From the NCBI GenBank assembly GCA_900468805.1, contig UEIF01000050.1, positions 1 through 39,179 on the forward strand: 39,179 nucleotides of DNA, in the 5' to 3' direction. The DNA comes from Hyphomicrobiales bacterium (lineage in GTDB: Bacteria; Pseudomonadota; Alphaproteobacteria; Rhizobiales; Rhizobiaceae). Below, one piece after another: positions 1 to 8,505 of the stretch. Within the stretch, counting starts at the first letter, position 1, and each line of letters starts with the position of its first letter. The notes beneath the pieces are model-generated. The model was not told the DNA's origin, made no database searches, and saw only the letters and a program-made list of their open reading frames with translations. The position numbers and the translations under genes were made by a program.

Positions 1-1001
1 TCAATCCCCCCCTCAATATGACACGCACTCCCCACCCCCGCATCCTGCGCCGCTTGCACGGCCATCGCCGACCGCTCCCCAAACGCACAGTAAAACACCA
101 CCCTCTTCCCCGTCGCCACCGCCAGCTCATGCAGCATCCCGCCCGCTGACAGGTTCTCCTGCAGATCCGCATAGGGCGCATGCAGCGCGCCCGGTATCAC
201 CCCATGCCGCTCCCGCTCGCTCCTCTCGCGCAGGTCGACGATAACGACATCCGGGCGGCCGCGGAGACCCAGCGCATCCTTCGCAGAGACCGCCCAGCCC
301 TTGCGGGCGATTTCGTCCTGGTGGAGGCCGATATGGCTGTTGGCGGGCACGGCGACGTCCATCATCTTGGGGTTGGGCAGGTGGAGGTTGTTCATCAGCT
401 CGGCATATTCCTCGACAGATTTGACCTGCAGGCGCGGGTTGAAGCGTTTTTCCTCGCCGATGGTGGAGACCGTGTCGCCCTTGTAGTCATGGGCCGGGAA
501 GAGCAGCGTTTCCTCCGGCAGGCGGAGCAGCTTGTTGAAGATCGAGTCATATTGGGCGCGGGGATCGCCGTTCTGGAAATCGGTGCGGCCGGTGCCGCGG
601 ATGAGCAGCGTGTCGCCGGTGAAGATGCGGTCGCCCATCAGGTAGGAATAGGAATCGTCCGTATGGCCGGGCGTATAGAGCACGTCGAGGCTGAGGCCCT
701 CGATGCCGACGCGGTCGCCTTCGGAGACCCGCATGGCCACGACATCCGCCTTGGTCTGTTCGCCCATCACGGTGATGCAATGCGTCTGGTCTCGCAGCGC
801 GCCGAGCCCGGTAATGTGGTCGGCATGCAGATGGGTATCCACTGCCTTGACCAGCTTCAGGTCCAGCTCGCGCACGAGCTGCATGTATCGATCCACCTTT
901 TCCAGGACGGGATCGATGATCAGCGCCTCGCCGCCTCGCCTGGAGGCGATGAGATAGGTGTAGGTGCCGGAAACACTGTCGAAAAGCTGTCGGAAGATCA
1001 T
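1..1001 (-). CDS. Persulfide dioxygenase-rhodanese fusion (partial, 3' end outside window)
   Basis: The reading frame runs from ATG at 1001 off the left edge, giving 333 residues. The N-terminal metallo-beta-lactamase domain is of the ETHE1 type: THLHADH at residues 56-62 (H57, H59, D61, H62), H113 in PGHTDDS, D130 in FTGDTLL and H171 in FPAHDYKGD supply the mononuclear iron ligands and the usual ETHE1 surroundings. A rhodanese domain follows from about residue 230, with the active-site loop CAFGERS (Cys305). Known members oxidise glutathione persulfide to sulfite in the cytoplasm, and the fused rhodanese exchanges sulfane sulfur with thiosulfate. This is the MBL-then-rhodanese order of the bacterial PRF fusions, unlike the Blh type, which has its extra domain at the N-terminus. 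The frame ends inside the HIEGGI segment that normally precedes the last helix, so only a short C-terminus is missing. Confidence 0.92.
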   Translation of the reverse strand, partial: MIFRQLFDSVSGTYTYLIASRRGGEALIIDPVLEKVDRYMQLVRELDLKLVKAVDTHLHADHITGLGALRDQTHCITVMGEQTKADVVAMRVSEGDRVGIEGLSLDVLYTPGHTDDSYSYLMGDRIFTGDTLLIRGTGRTDFQNGDPRAQYDSIFNKLLRLPEETLLFPAHDYKGDTVSTIGEEKRFNPRLQVKSVEEYAELMNNLHLPNPKMMDVAVPANSHIGLHQDEIARKGWAVSAKDALGLRGRPDVVIVDLRERSERERHGVIPGALHAPYADLQENLSAGGMLHELAVATGKRVVFYCAFGERSAMAVQAAQDAGVGSACHIEGGI

Positions 1002-1147
1002 CTGTCCACTCCGTTGCTGGCTTGGTTGTCCTGAACCGTGCTGCGAACTGCATCGGACTTATCGGCCGATCATAATATTGCGCCGGGGAAAGCGGAAGAA
1101 GCGGGCGGGGACGGATGACAGATCCGCCCTCGCCTAATCTTGGTAGC

Positions 1148-1181
1148 TGACGTAAGGCAATGTAGCCTTGCCGTTACGTCA
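1148..1181. terminator. Imperfect 13/14-nt hairpin between two minus-strand genes
   Basis: Left arm TGACGTAAGGCAA (1148-1160) pairs with TTGCCGTTACGTCA (1168-1181) except for one bulged base, around a 7-nt loop. It lies 11 bp beyond the peroxiredoxin stop. There is no clear U-tract, so it could be a stem terminator or RNA-stabilising structure, or an operator for the downstream sulfur gene. Confidence 0.45.
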
Positions 1182-1191
1182 TGGCCCGTAA

Positions 1192-1857
1192 TCAGGTCAG
1201 GATCGGCTGCGGCACGATGCGGATATAGGGCTTCGGCTCCTTCCAGCCCTGCGGATAGAGCTGCTTTGCCTCATCGTTGGAAACCGAGCCGGCGATGATC
1301 ACCTCGTCGCCCGGCTTCCAGTTGACGGGCGTTGCCAGGCGATGCTTGGCTGTCAGTTGCAGGCTGTCGATCACGCGCAGGATCTCATCGAAGTTGCGCC
1401 CCGTCGTCATCGGATAGGAGATGACGAGCTTGATCTTCTTATCAGGGCCGATGACGTAGACATTGCGCACCGTCTGATTGTCGGCGGCGGTGCGGCCTTC
1501 GGATGTGTCGCCGGAAGCGGCCGGCAGCATGTCGTAGAGCTTGGAGACTTCCAGCGAGGGATCGCCGATCATCGGGAAGTTCACCGCCGTCCCCTGCGTC
1601 TCGGCAATGTCCATCGCCCAGCCGGAATGCCTGTCGACCGGATCGACCGAGAGGCCGATGATCTTGACGCCGCGCTTGTCGAATTCCGGCTTCAGCCGCG
1701 CCATGTAGCCGAGCTCCGTGGTGCAGACCGGCGTGAAATCCTTCGGGTGGGAAAACAGGATGCCCCAGTCCTTGCCCAGCCATTCGTGGAAGGCGATCAT
1801 GCCTTCGGTGGTCTCGGCGGTAAAGTCAGGGGCGATGTCGTTGATACGAAGTGACAT
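1192..1857 (-). CDS. 1-Cys peroxiredoxin (Prx6/AhpC-TSA family)
   Basis: The 221-residue cytoplasmic protein reduces hydrogen peroxide and organic peroxides. The active-site segment is HPKDFTPVCTTELG, with Thr42 and the peroxidatic Cys45. The long C-terminal part (LATPVNWKPGDEVIIAGSV and a YPQGW segment) is diagnostic of the 1-Cys Prx6 subfamily. I see no resolving cysteine in the usual C-terminal place. The frame stays open upstream to 2061, but the start at 1857 gives the family's normal N-terminus (MSLRINDIAPDF) and is preceded by AGAGAGGATCAAGACC, a good ribosome binding site. It is divergent from the SARP-type regulator and upstream of the persulfide dioxygenase, which suggests a shared role in sulfur or oxidative stress; that link is inference. 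Confidence 0.93.
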   Translation of the reverse strand: MSLRINDIAPDFTAETTEGMIAFHEWLGKDWGILFSHPKDFTPVCTTELGYMARLKPEFDKRGVKIIGLSVDPVDRHSGWAMDIAETQGTAVNFPMIGDPSLEVSKLYDMLPAASGDTSEGRTAADNQTVRNVYVIGPDKKIKLVISYPMTTGRNFDEILRVIDSLQLTAKHRLATPVNWKPGDEVIIAGSVSNDEAKQLYPQGWKEPKPYIRIVPQPILT

Positions 1858-2133
1858 GGTCTTGATCCTCTCTTGGGTTGCCGGCCTCCTCGGCCGGGTC
1901 GCGAAATCTGGGTTGATCCTGATCACACTCCGCGAAGTCATTGATGTCTGGCGTGTTGGATGTACGATGCAGACATTACGAACGACCCGTTCCCTCAGCG
2001 TTCCCCGGCGCAGCTTTCCGTGCGGCGGGCGGGAACGCGGCCGGGGCGCATATTCAGACATGGCTTTTTTTCTTCACTCTCCGGTTTTTGACCGGCCCGA
2101 CTTCGATCAGATTGCATTCGACAGGGGCGTATC
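1858..2133. promoter_or_regulatory. Divergent promoter region with a spaced inverted repeat
   Basis: This 276-bp gap separates the divergent peroxiredoxin and SARP-like genes, so both promoters must lie here. It contains the inverted repeat ATGTCTG (1944-1950) and CAGACAT (1970-1976), separated by 19 bp, a possible operator. No convincing -35/-10 pair can be picked out by eye. Confidence 0.35.
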
Positions 2134-3852
2134 TTGAAAATCTCCATTCAGCTGCTCGGGCGCTTTGCCGTCCGCATCGATGATGCCGAAATTCCCGCGG
2201 CGGCCTGGAGGCGCGATCGCGCCGCCGCCGTCATCAAGCTGCTCGCCATCTCGCCAGAGCATCGCGTCCACCGCGAACAGGCCATGGATGCCTTCTGGCC
2301 GGATCTGGATGCCGAAGCGGCCGGCGCCAATCTGCGTAAGGCGATCCATTTCGCCCGCAAGGCGCTGAATGCGCCCGATGCCATCGCGATTTCGAAGGAG
2401 ATCGTCACCTTCTCGCCCGAGGCAGAGGTGGAAACCGATGCGGCGCGCTTCGAGGCATCGGCGAAAGCCGCACTCCGCAGCAAGGACCCGGCTGAATGCG
2501 AGGCCGCCGCCGATCTCTATGCCGGCGCGCTGCTGCCTGACGATCGCTTCCTGGAATGGCTTGATAGCCCTCGCCAGCGCCTGCAGCAGCTCTATACGGA
2601 CACGTTGCGCGCCGGAAAGCTGTGGCGTCGGCTGATCGCGCTCGACCCGACCGATGAGGAGGCGCAATGCGCCCTGATGCAGGCAGCGCTCGATGCCGGC
2701 AACCGCACGGAGGCGATCCGCCAGTTCGACCAGTTGCGCGAAAGGCTGCATGCCGAGCTCGGCGTCGGCCCTAGCCGCCCGGCAATCGAGCTTTACGAGC
2801 AGGCTCTCGCGCTTTCGGGCACGCAGCCCGCCGCACCCGTCGAGCGCATCCGCGCCTCGCTCGCCTGGGCGCTGGTGCATCTGCAGAGCGGCGAATTCGG
2901 CAAGGCGGCGGATCTGGCGCGGCAGACGCGCGCCGAAGCGCTGGATGCAGGGCTTGGCCGCGAAGTCGGCGAAGCAGGCGCCATCCTCGGCCTCACCGCC
3001 CATATGCAGGGCCAGTGGCGCGAGCTTTTCCGCAGCGAATTCACCGAATGGGTGCGCAAGCGCAGCGCCTTCGTGCCCGCCGTCTTCGATGGCCATCTCT
3101 GCCTTGCGGAATTCTGCCTCTGCGACGCGAAGGGTCACGGCCTGATCGCCGAAAGCGCCAATGAGCTGCTCGGCGTCGCCGATGAGGCGAAATCATCGGC
3201 CGGCCGCGGCCTTGCCTGCCTGATCCTCGGCGAAATCGCCCGCTGCGCCGGCAATCTCGATGAGGCTGAACGGCTGCTGACCGAGGCCGAGCGTCTGCAT
3301 GTGGAAGCCAATGCCGTTTCCGGCCGGGTGCTTGTGCTGGAGCGGCTGGCGGAAATCGCCCTTGCCCGCGGTCAGAAATGGCGCGCCGGCCGGCTGATTC
3401 AGAAGGCGTTTGCCGATGCGCAGGGCTCCTGGCTTTCCAACCACCTGCTCCTACGCCTGCAGGCGCTTGCCGTGCGCTCCGCCACCAGCAGGGAGAAGCT
3501 CGCGGACGCCATCCTCACGGGCGACCGGCTGCTGACCCCCGGCGCCTGCCAGCCCTGCTCCATGGGCCTGCGCACCGCCTCGGCGATCGCGCTCGCCCAA
3601 TCAGGCAATCTGGAACAGGTGGACAAGCGCCTGAACGAAGCCGAACGCATCGCCGGCATGTGGCAGGGCGGCCCCTGGGCGGCTGCTTTGTGGGAAGCGC
3701 GCGGCGTGCAACGCAAGGCGCAAGCCAACAAGATTCGCTCTGTCGCCGCCTTCGCGGAGGCCGCCGCCCGCTACGAAGAGCTCGGCCGGCCACTCGATCA
3801 GGCGCGGTGCCTGAGCCAGATGAACGAGGCGCAGATGGGCGTGGCTGTCTAG
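2134..3852 (+). CDS. SARP-like transcriptional regulator with BTAD and TPR-like repeats
   Basis: The 572-residue protein begins MKISIQLLGRFAVRIDD, the opening of the OmpR-like winged-helix domain in SARP/AfsR regulators; the segment LLAISPEHRVHREQAMDAFW and NLRKAIHFARKAL complete it (residues 1 to about 95). A bacterial transcriptional activation domain follows (about 100-232; the segment GNRTEAIRQFDQLRERL is typical). Residues from about 240 to the end are helical, Ala/Glu-rich TPR-like repeats, probably a ligand or partner-binding region. I see no NTPase motif. Start is TTG at 2134, with AGGGG 7 nt upstream. It is divergent from the peroxiredoxin gene and may control it (inference). SARP proteins are best known in actinobacterial secondary metabolism; rhizobial members of this architecture are largely uncharacterised. 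Confidence 0.82.
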   Translation: MKISIQLLGRFAVRIDDAEIPAAAWRRDRAAAVIKLLAISPEHRVHREQAMDAFWPDLDAEAAGANLRKAIHFARKALNAPDAIAISKEIVTFSPEAEVETDAARFEASAKAALRSKDPAECEAAADLYAGALLPDDRFLEWLDSPRQRLQQLYTDTLRAGKLWRRLIALDPTDEEAQCALMQAALDAGNRTEAIRQFDQLRERLHAELGVGPSRPAIELYEQALALSGTQPAAPVERIRASLAWALVHLQSGEFGKAADLARQTRAEALDAGLGREVGEAGAILGLTAHMQGQWRELFRSEFTEWVRKRSAFVPAVFDGHLCLAEFCLCDAKGHGLIAESANELLGVADEAKSSAGRGLACLILGEIARCAGNLDEAERLLTEAERLHVEANAVSGRVLVLERLAEIALARGQKWRAGRLIQKAFADAQGSWLSNHLLLRLQALAVRSATSREKLADAILTGDRLLTPGACQPCSMGLRTASAIALAQSGNLEQVDKRLNEAERIAGMWQGGPWAAALWEARGVQRKAQANKIRSVAAFAEAAARYEELGRPLDQARCLSQMNEAQMGVAV

Positions 3853-3901
3853 GTCGCCCGATTCCGGTCAAATCCCCGTTTTTACTGTGCAAAAATAATG
3901 C

Positions 3902-3933
3902 AAATGCCCGGCGGAAAGCACCGCCGGGCATTT
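3902..3933. terminator. Rho-independent terminator after the SARP-like gene
   Basis: A perfect 13-bp stem, AAATGCCCGGCGG with CCGCCGGGCATTT, surrounds a 6-nt loop, 50 bp after the stop codon. A-rich and T-rich flanks let it act in both directions. Confidence 0.8.
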
Positions 3934-4241
3934 ATTAAGCAATAGCTGAAATAATTTCGCCGCGATTTAAAAAGTGAAATTGCGGTTCCATTATTCCGGC
4001 CTACAATGCTCCACGCTGGATGCTGCAAAACCAGTGGAGAAGGGTTGCCCACATCTTCCAAATCGGGTGGCCCTTCTCCTTCCATACAGCAAGCGGCGGC
4101 CAGTTTCTATTACATGCGTAACATTTTGAACGGGCATTCAAGAAATCCCCGGACGAGCGGGGCTGCACGATGACGTGATCTTCCAAAAGTTGAAGAACAC
4201 AATCTGCGCCCTAGAACGTCTTCGAGGGGACGTTTGAGGGA

Positions 4242-4448
4242 ATGTCGATGATCAGAGATAAAATGTCGGCGAGTCACTCGCCGATGCAGGAAGACGACGT
4301 GGCTCTTTGCCAGCGCGTCTACGAGCATATTTGCATGGCAAGACATATCGCCACCGACGGCGAACGCGAGGAACTGGCCATCCAGATCCTGCATTTCTAT
4401 CAGCATGGGGTGAAGGACCAGGGCAGTCTGGAGCGTTTGTTATTGTAG
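4242..4448 (+). CDS. Small conserved hypothetical protein
   Basis: The frame encodes 68 residues, mostly predicted helix, with the core ALCQRVYEHICMARHIA followed by EELAIQILHFYQHGVKD and a leucine-rich end. The pattern resembles a family of short rhizobial proteins of unknown function. ATG at 4248 has GAGGGA 6-7 nt upstream and may be the true start; ATG at 4242 is taken as the longer choice. It stands alone between a terminator and an MFS gene. No signal peptide or membrane segment is visible. Function unknown. Confidence 0.6.
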   Translation: MSMIRDKMSASHSPMQEDDVALCQRVYEHICMARHIATDGEREELAIQILHFYQHGVKDQGSLERLLL

Positions 4449-4731
4449 GTGGGCAGCATTTTTTCCGCAAAATTCATTAGGATAGATGGCAAGCGCCTCT
4501 ATCTGTTTGAGGCCTGATCCGGGCAGCGAAGCTCCCTGCTCTCCCGCGCCGGCCGGCATGACCGAATGAGCCATTCACCTGCATTTGCGCACTGCTGACA
4601 GGAACTGTCAGCAGCCATGCCGCATGATGCCGAAACTACGTGCCTACCCGCCAGTCACCATCAGCCGGAACCCGGATAACCGAGGGATAGCTGGGCTTCA
4701 GTCCAGACACGATCGGAGCAGAGCGCCCGAC

Positions 4732-5907
4732 ATGAAGCCGCACCAGCGTATCTTCTTCATCCAGTTTGCCGTGGCCTTTGCGCTCGGGGCCTTCGTTTCG
4801 CGGCTGCCCGATCTTCAGCACGCCTTCGGGCTGACCGAGGGCGAACTCGGCCTTCTGCTTGCGGTCATGTCGGCAGGCGTGCTCTTCGGCCTGACCTTTT
4901 CCGTGCGGTTCATCGAAAGGCTTGGCGCACGCACCACCGCCTTCGTTACCGTCTTCGGCGCCTCGCTGTTCTTTGCGCTGATCCCCTGGATGCCATCGGC
5001 CCTGCCGGCGGTGCCCCTGTTTTTCATTGCCGGTCTCTTCACCGGCGCATTCGAGATCAATGCCAATATCGAGACCGACCGCCACGAGGCGCTGCTCGGT
5101 CGCCGCATCATGAGCCGGGCACACGGCATGTGGAGCGCCGGCTTCTGCATCACCGCGCTTGTCGGCGCCGGCATGCGGCAGGCTGCCGTTCCGATCGAGC
5201 TGCATATGGCCGCCGCTGTCGCCTTCGTGATCATCGCCGGCACGATCATTTTCGCCCGCATCGAAAACGCGCCGCCGAGGCAGGATGCCCATCCCGGAGA
5301 TGCGCCGCTCATCGCCGTTCCCACGCTCGGGCTGCTGCCGCTCTGCCTCATCGGCGCGGCACCCCTTCTCGCCGAGGGCGCCAGCGTCGACTGGTCGGCG
5401 ATCTACATGCGCGACGTCTTTGCGGTCGCGCCCTTCGTCGGCGGGCTCAGCGTGACGATATTCTCCCTGCTCATCGCCATCGGCCGGCTCGGCATGGATC
5501 CCGTCATCGACCGCTTCAATCCGCGCCCGGTCGCAATCGCCCTCCTGCTCATCGCGACAACCGGCCTCGTCATGGTCGCGACGGCGCCGCATCCGGTCGT
5601 CGCACTCCTGGGCTTCGGCCTGACGGGCATCGGCTGCTCCTCGGTCTATCCGCTCGCCATTTCCGCCGCAGCCCGGCGCACGGATCGCCCGGCCTCCATC
5701 AATGTCGCGGCACTCGGACAGACGACCTTCATCGTCTTCTTCGCCGGCCCGCCGCTGCTCGGTTTCATCGGTGAATATTTCGGCATCCGCTTTTCCTACT
5801 GGGCGGTCGTGCCCGTCGTCATCGCCGCGCTGCTGGTCACCAGGGCGTTTGCCGCGACGCCTGCCGCGGTCGCCGGAGGTGCCGAGCCTGTTCGGCCGCA
5901 TGGCTGA
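4732..5907 (+). CDS. MFS transporter (YbjJ-like)
   Basis: The 391-residue polytopic inner-membrane protein has about 12 hydrophobic segments. The first half carries GAFVSRLPDLQHAFGLTEG, GLLLAVMSAGVLFGL and the loop RFIERLGART, an A-motif-like loop. NANIETDRHEALLGRRIMSR between helices 4 and 5 matches the YbjJ-type subgroup, as does the second-half segment ASVDWSAIYMRD. Substrate cannot be told from sequence. The start at 4732 (MKPHQRIFFIQFAVAF) is preceded by GGAGCAGAG; the frame is open to 4585, but that extension lacks a transporter-like N-terminus. It appears to be transcribed alone. Confidence 0.88.
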   Translation: MKPHQRIFFIQFAVAFALGAFVSRLPDLQHAFGLTEGELGLLLAVMSAGVLFGLTFSVRFIERLGARTTAFVTVFGASLFFALIPWMPSALPAVPLFFIAGLFTGAFEINANIETDRHEALLGRRIMSRAHGMWSAGFCITALVGAGMRQAAVPIELHMAAAVAFVIIAGTIIFARIENAPPRQDAHPGDAPLIAVPTLGLLPLCLIGAAPLLAEGASVDWSAIYMRDVFAVAPFVGGLSVTIFSLLIAIGRLGMDPVIDRFNPRPVAIALLLIATTGLVMVATAPHPVVALLGFGLTGIGCSSVYPLAISAAARRTDRPASINVAALGQTTFIVFFAGPPLLGFIGEYFGIRFSYWAVVPVVIAALLVTRAFAATPAAVAGGAEPVRPHG

Positions 5908-6092
5908 CGCGGCAGGCCTCGGCGTAAAATCTGGCGACCAGCAGCTTGAGTTCAGCGGCGGTTGCAGGCTAAGCTGATGCTACTGCACCGAGCCCTTTTC
6001 AAGCGCCGCAAACTGCCCGCTGCGCCGGATCGAATGGCCTGCCTCGCCCAACCTACGGTTCGACAACGTAATCCATACCGGGAGGAAAACTA

Positions 6093-7139
6093 TTGGGTTA
6101 TCTGACCGACGAGGAACTTGCCCGGCTCAGGGTGGAAAAGATGATCATCCATCTGGTCGGCAGGCCGGGCGAGCCCTTTCAGCCGCGCGGCGAGATCAAT
6201 GTCCAGCAGGAGGAATTCTTCCGCGCCCGCATTCAAAGCGAGGCCGGAGACGGCGTCCACTCCTTCGTTGCCGGTTCCGAAGTCCGCCAGCTGGTCGAGG
6301 CCATCGCCAGCGGCAGGCTGGGTTTCACCGAGGGTGGGCAAGCACTGTCCCGCCGCTTCTTCGAGCTTCATGTCCGCCAGAGTGTTGCCGGTGCCTTCTT
6401 CGTGCTGCAGCTGCGTCCCGATGTGGCGAATACCCTGCTTTTCGTGCTGATCAAATACGACTACCGCGAAGCCGTCGAGCTTTCCGATGCGAATGGGCGG
6501 AGCATTCTGCGGGCGATCGTCCAGGCCTTCGTCAAGGAGCGGCAGGCGGTCCAGAAATTCTGCCTGATCCGCGTCAGCAATGGCGTGGCCGATGAGATGG
6601 TCTGCGCCTCCGACCGCATGAAGGAATCGCCTGATCTGACTGATTATTTCGAGCGCTATCTCGGCGTAAAGCGCGCCAAGACCAATGCCGAACTGTCCAG
6701 CCGGCTGAACGAGGCGCTGCGCGGCACGCTGCAGGAGGTCAAGGATATCCTGCCCGACGCCGATGTCGGCGCCGCCATGTCGAAGGCCAAGCTCGCCCTG
6801 CAGGGCCGCGCCACGGTTTCCAATGCCGATGTCGTCGATGCCGTCATGCATGCCGCCGATCGCCCCGCCGATGAAAACCTGCTTGCCCGCATCGATACGG
6901 CCATGCGCCGGGGCCTGAAGCGCCAGCAGCTGCAGGATGTGGAATTCCGCCCGGACCGCGCCACGCTGGATATGCAGCCCCGGCAGTTCGTCCGCACCGC
7001 CGAGGAAGTGCGGCTGGAATTTCCGGGCGCGGAACTGGGTCGCAGCGTCACCCGCGAGACCGACGACGATGAGATAGTCTTTACCGTTCGCACGCGAAGA
7101 TTGGTGGAAGATGGCACCCTCCCAGTCAAAACTCGCTGA
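6093..7139 (+). CDS. NA37/YejK-like nucleoid-associated protein
   Basis: The 348-residue soluble protein starts at TTG 6093, six bases after GGAGGAAAA, an excellent ribosome binding site. The N-terminus (VEKMIIHLVGRPGE), the middle (FFVLQLRPDVANTLLFVLIKYDY) and the segment LSRRFFELHV fit the NdpA/YejK (NA37) family, which binds double-stranded DNA and spreads over the nucleoid. The match is by overall pattern, so the family call is probable, not certain. The 3' end overlaps the next gene by 29 bp, implying translational coupling. Because NA37 proteins normally stand alone, pairing with a membrane protein is unusual and suggests a two-component device. No catalytic motif is seen. Confidence 0.68.
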   Translation: MGYLTDEELARLRVEKMIIHLVGRPGEPFQPRGEINVQQEEFFRARIQSEAGDGVHSFVAGSEVRQLVEAIASGRLGFTEGGQALSRRFFELHVRQSVAGAFFVLQLRPDVANTLLFVLIKYDYREAVELSDANGRSILRAIVQAFVKERQAVQKFCLIRVSNGVADEMVCASDRMKESPDLTDYFERYLGVKRAKTNAELSSRLNEALRGTLQEVKDILPDADVGAAMSKAKLALQGRATVSNADVVDAVMHAADRPADENLLARIDTAMRRGLKRQQLQDVEFRPDRATLDMQPRQFVRTAEEVRLEFPGAELGRSVTRETDDDEIVFTVRTRRLVEDGTLPVKTR

Positions 7140-8415
7140 AGCGCTGAACACTCTCATCGACGAAAAGAAGGCGACCGTCACCGAAACGGCGGCCGGCATT
7201 TCCGTCTACCAGCTCGAAGGCCCCGATGCCGACGGGCTCTACACACTGTTCGAAGAGGCCGGGTGGAAGAAGATCATCTGCCGCGACAAGGGCGGCGAGA
7301 TCCCGCGCCATCTGATAGCCGCCAATGGCAAGGGCCTGACGATCACCGCCGAGAGACCGGCGACGCCTGATGGCATCGAGGTGATCCTGACCCGAAGCGG
7401 GTTCGAGGCGCTGCTGGACAAACCTCCGGAATCGACGATCGTCTGGGTCGAGGGCCTGACTGCTGCCATCGACACAAGGGCCGTTCGCTATTGCCCCTGG
7501 TGGCACGAAGGCGAGTTCAAGCCCGAGGGCGGCGCCGAAAGCGTCGCCAGGGTCACGCGCATGCTGGGCAGGAAGGGACCGGGCGACCATCTCGGCCGCT
7601 GGCTACTGAAAGCGCCCGCCACGCCGGTTCATGAGAAGGCGCTCGAGCCGTGGCGCGAGCGGGCGGCCTCGCGGCTGCTGCGCGCCATGGCGCAGGAAAT
7701 CGAGCCCGACAACAAGCTGCTGTTCAAGGGGCCGCCGCCGGCGAGATTCATCGTCGAGGACGAGGAGGATCTGGCCGCCGACCTGTTTGCCACGCTCCAG
7801 TCGGTCGCCACATGGCTGCTGGAGAACGATCGCGAGCTGGAAAACCGCCACGGCCTGCTGGCCGCCGAAATTGCGCGAACCGCCACGCGCGGCGGCAGCG
7901 CCATGGATCTGGCAGGTACGTTGCGCCTCGCGCTCGAAGGGGCGCGCATCGCATACAGTTTCGGCGTCACCCAGCAGAACAAGGACACGCTCAGGGCGCT
8001 CGGCGACCTGCGCAAGGCGGTTTCGGAAGACACCGCAAAACTCTCCGAGATCATGCGCACGCTGGGCACGGCCGTCGCCGGCGCCGTCTTCGCCAATATC
8101 GGCCTCATCATCGCCCGAATGAATGTGCCAGCCGGCGGCAAGTTCGTAGGCCCGGCGGCAATCCTTGTCGGCATCGTGCTCGCCATCTATGTCCTGTCGG
8201 TCATCGGCAGCGGCGTGCATTATATCCGGGTACAGGGCTACCTGCGCAACGAGTGGCGCAACAGCCTCTACAGGTTCCTCTCCGACGACGATTACAAACG
8301 CCTCGTCGAAACGCCCGTCGGCCGCGCCGAAACCGCCTTCTGGTGCGTGGCCGCAGCGGGGATACTGATGCTGGTGATTTCGCTGGTGGCTCTGTTCAGG
8401 ATCGTGAGTGCCTGA
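7111..8415 (+). CDS. Unknown protein with soluble N-terminus and three C-terminal membrane helices
   Basis: The 434-residue protein starts at ATG 7111, inside the end of the NA37-like gene, with GGTGGAAG just upstream. Residues 1 to about 315 are soluble and unfamiliar, with charged helical stretches at 175-200 and 230-310. Three hydrophobic segments follow: about 319-337, 346-366 and 408-430. The linker between the second and third (VQGYLRNEWRNSLYRFLSDDDYKRL) is charged. There is no signal peptide, so the large domain is probably cytoplasmic. I do not recognise the family. Overlap with the upstream DNA-associated protein suggests the two act together, for example a DNA-linked sensor with a membrane effector; that is inference. 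Confidence 0.75.
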   Translation: MAPSQSKLAEALNTLIDEKKATVTETAAGISVYQLEGPDADGLYTLFEEAGWKKIICRDKGGEIPRHLIAANGKGLTITAERPATPDGIEVILTRSGFEALLDKPPESTIVWVEGLTAAIDTRAVRYCPWWHEGEFKPEGGAESVARVTRMLGRKGPGDHLGRWLLKAPATPVHEKALEPWRERAASRLLRAMAQEIEPDNKLLFKGPPPARFIVEDEEDLAADLFATLQSVATWLLENDRELENRHGLLAAEIARTATRGGSAMDLAGTLRLALEGARIAYSFGVTQQNKDTLRALGDLRKAVSEDTAKLSEIMRTLGTAVAGAVFANIGLIIARMNVPAGGKFVGPAAILVGIVLAIYVLSVIGSGVHYIRVQGYLRNEWRNSLYRFLSDDDYKRLVETPVGRAETAFWCVAAAGILMLVISLVALFRIVSA

Positions 8416-8505
8416 CCGGTGGGTGCCGAGCCCCCGGCCTGCGCTATGCAAATCCCCCTCCATGCTCTACAAAACGCCATCACCATTGCCAGGAATATCC
8501 AGCCA

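Noticed and set aside
180..1034. Long plus-strand open frame of 284 codons
   Set aside because: It lies antisense to the persulfide dioxygenase-rhodanese gene, whose minus-strand translation shows complete metal-binding and active-site motifs.
2107..3138. Long minus-strand open frame of 343 codons
   Set aside because: It is antisense to the SARP-like gene, has no family-like sequence and arises from GC-rich third positions.
4636..5901. Minus-strand open frame of 421 codons
   Set aside because: Its product is extremely rich in Asp, Arg and Glu, the mirror of a hydrophobic membrane protein; the plus-strand MFS gene is the real one.
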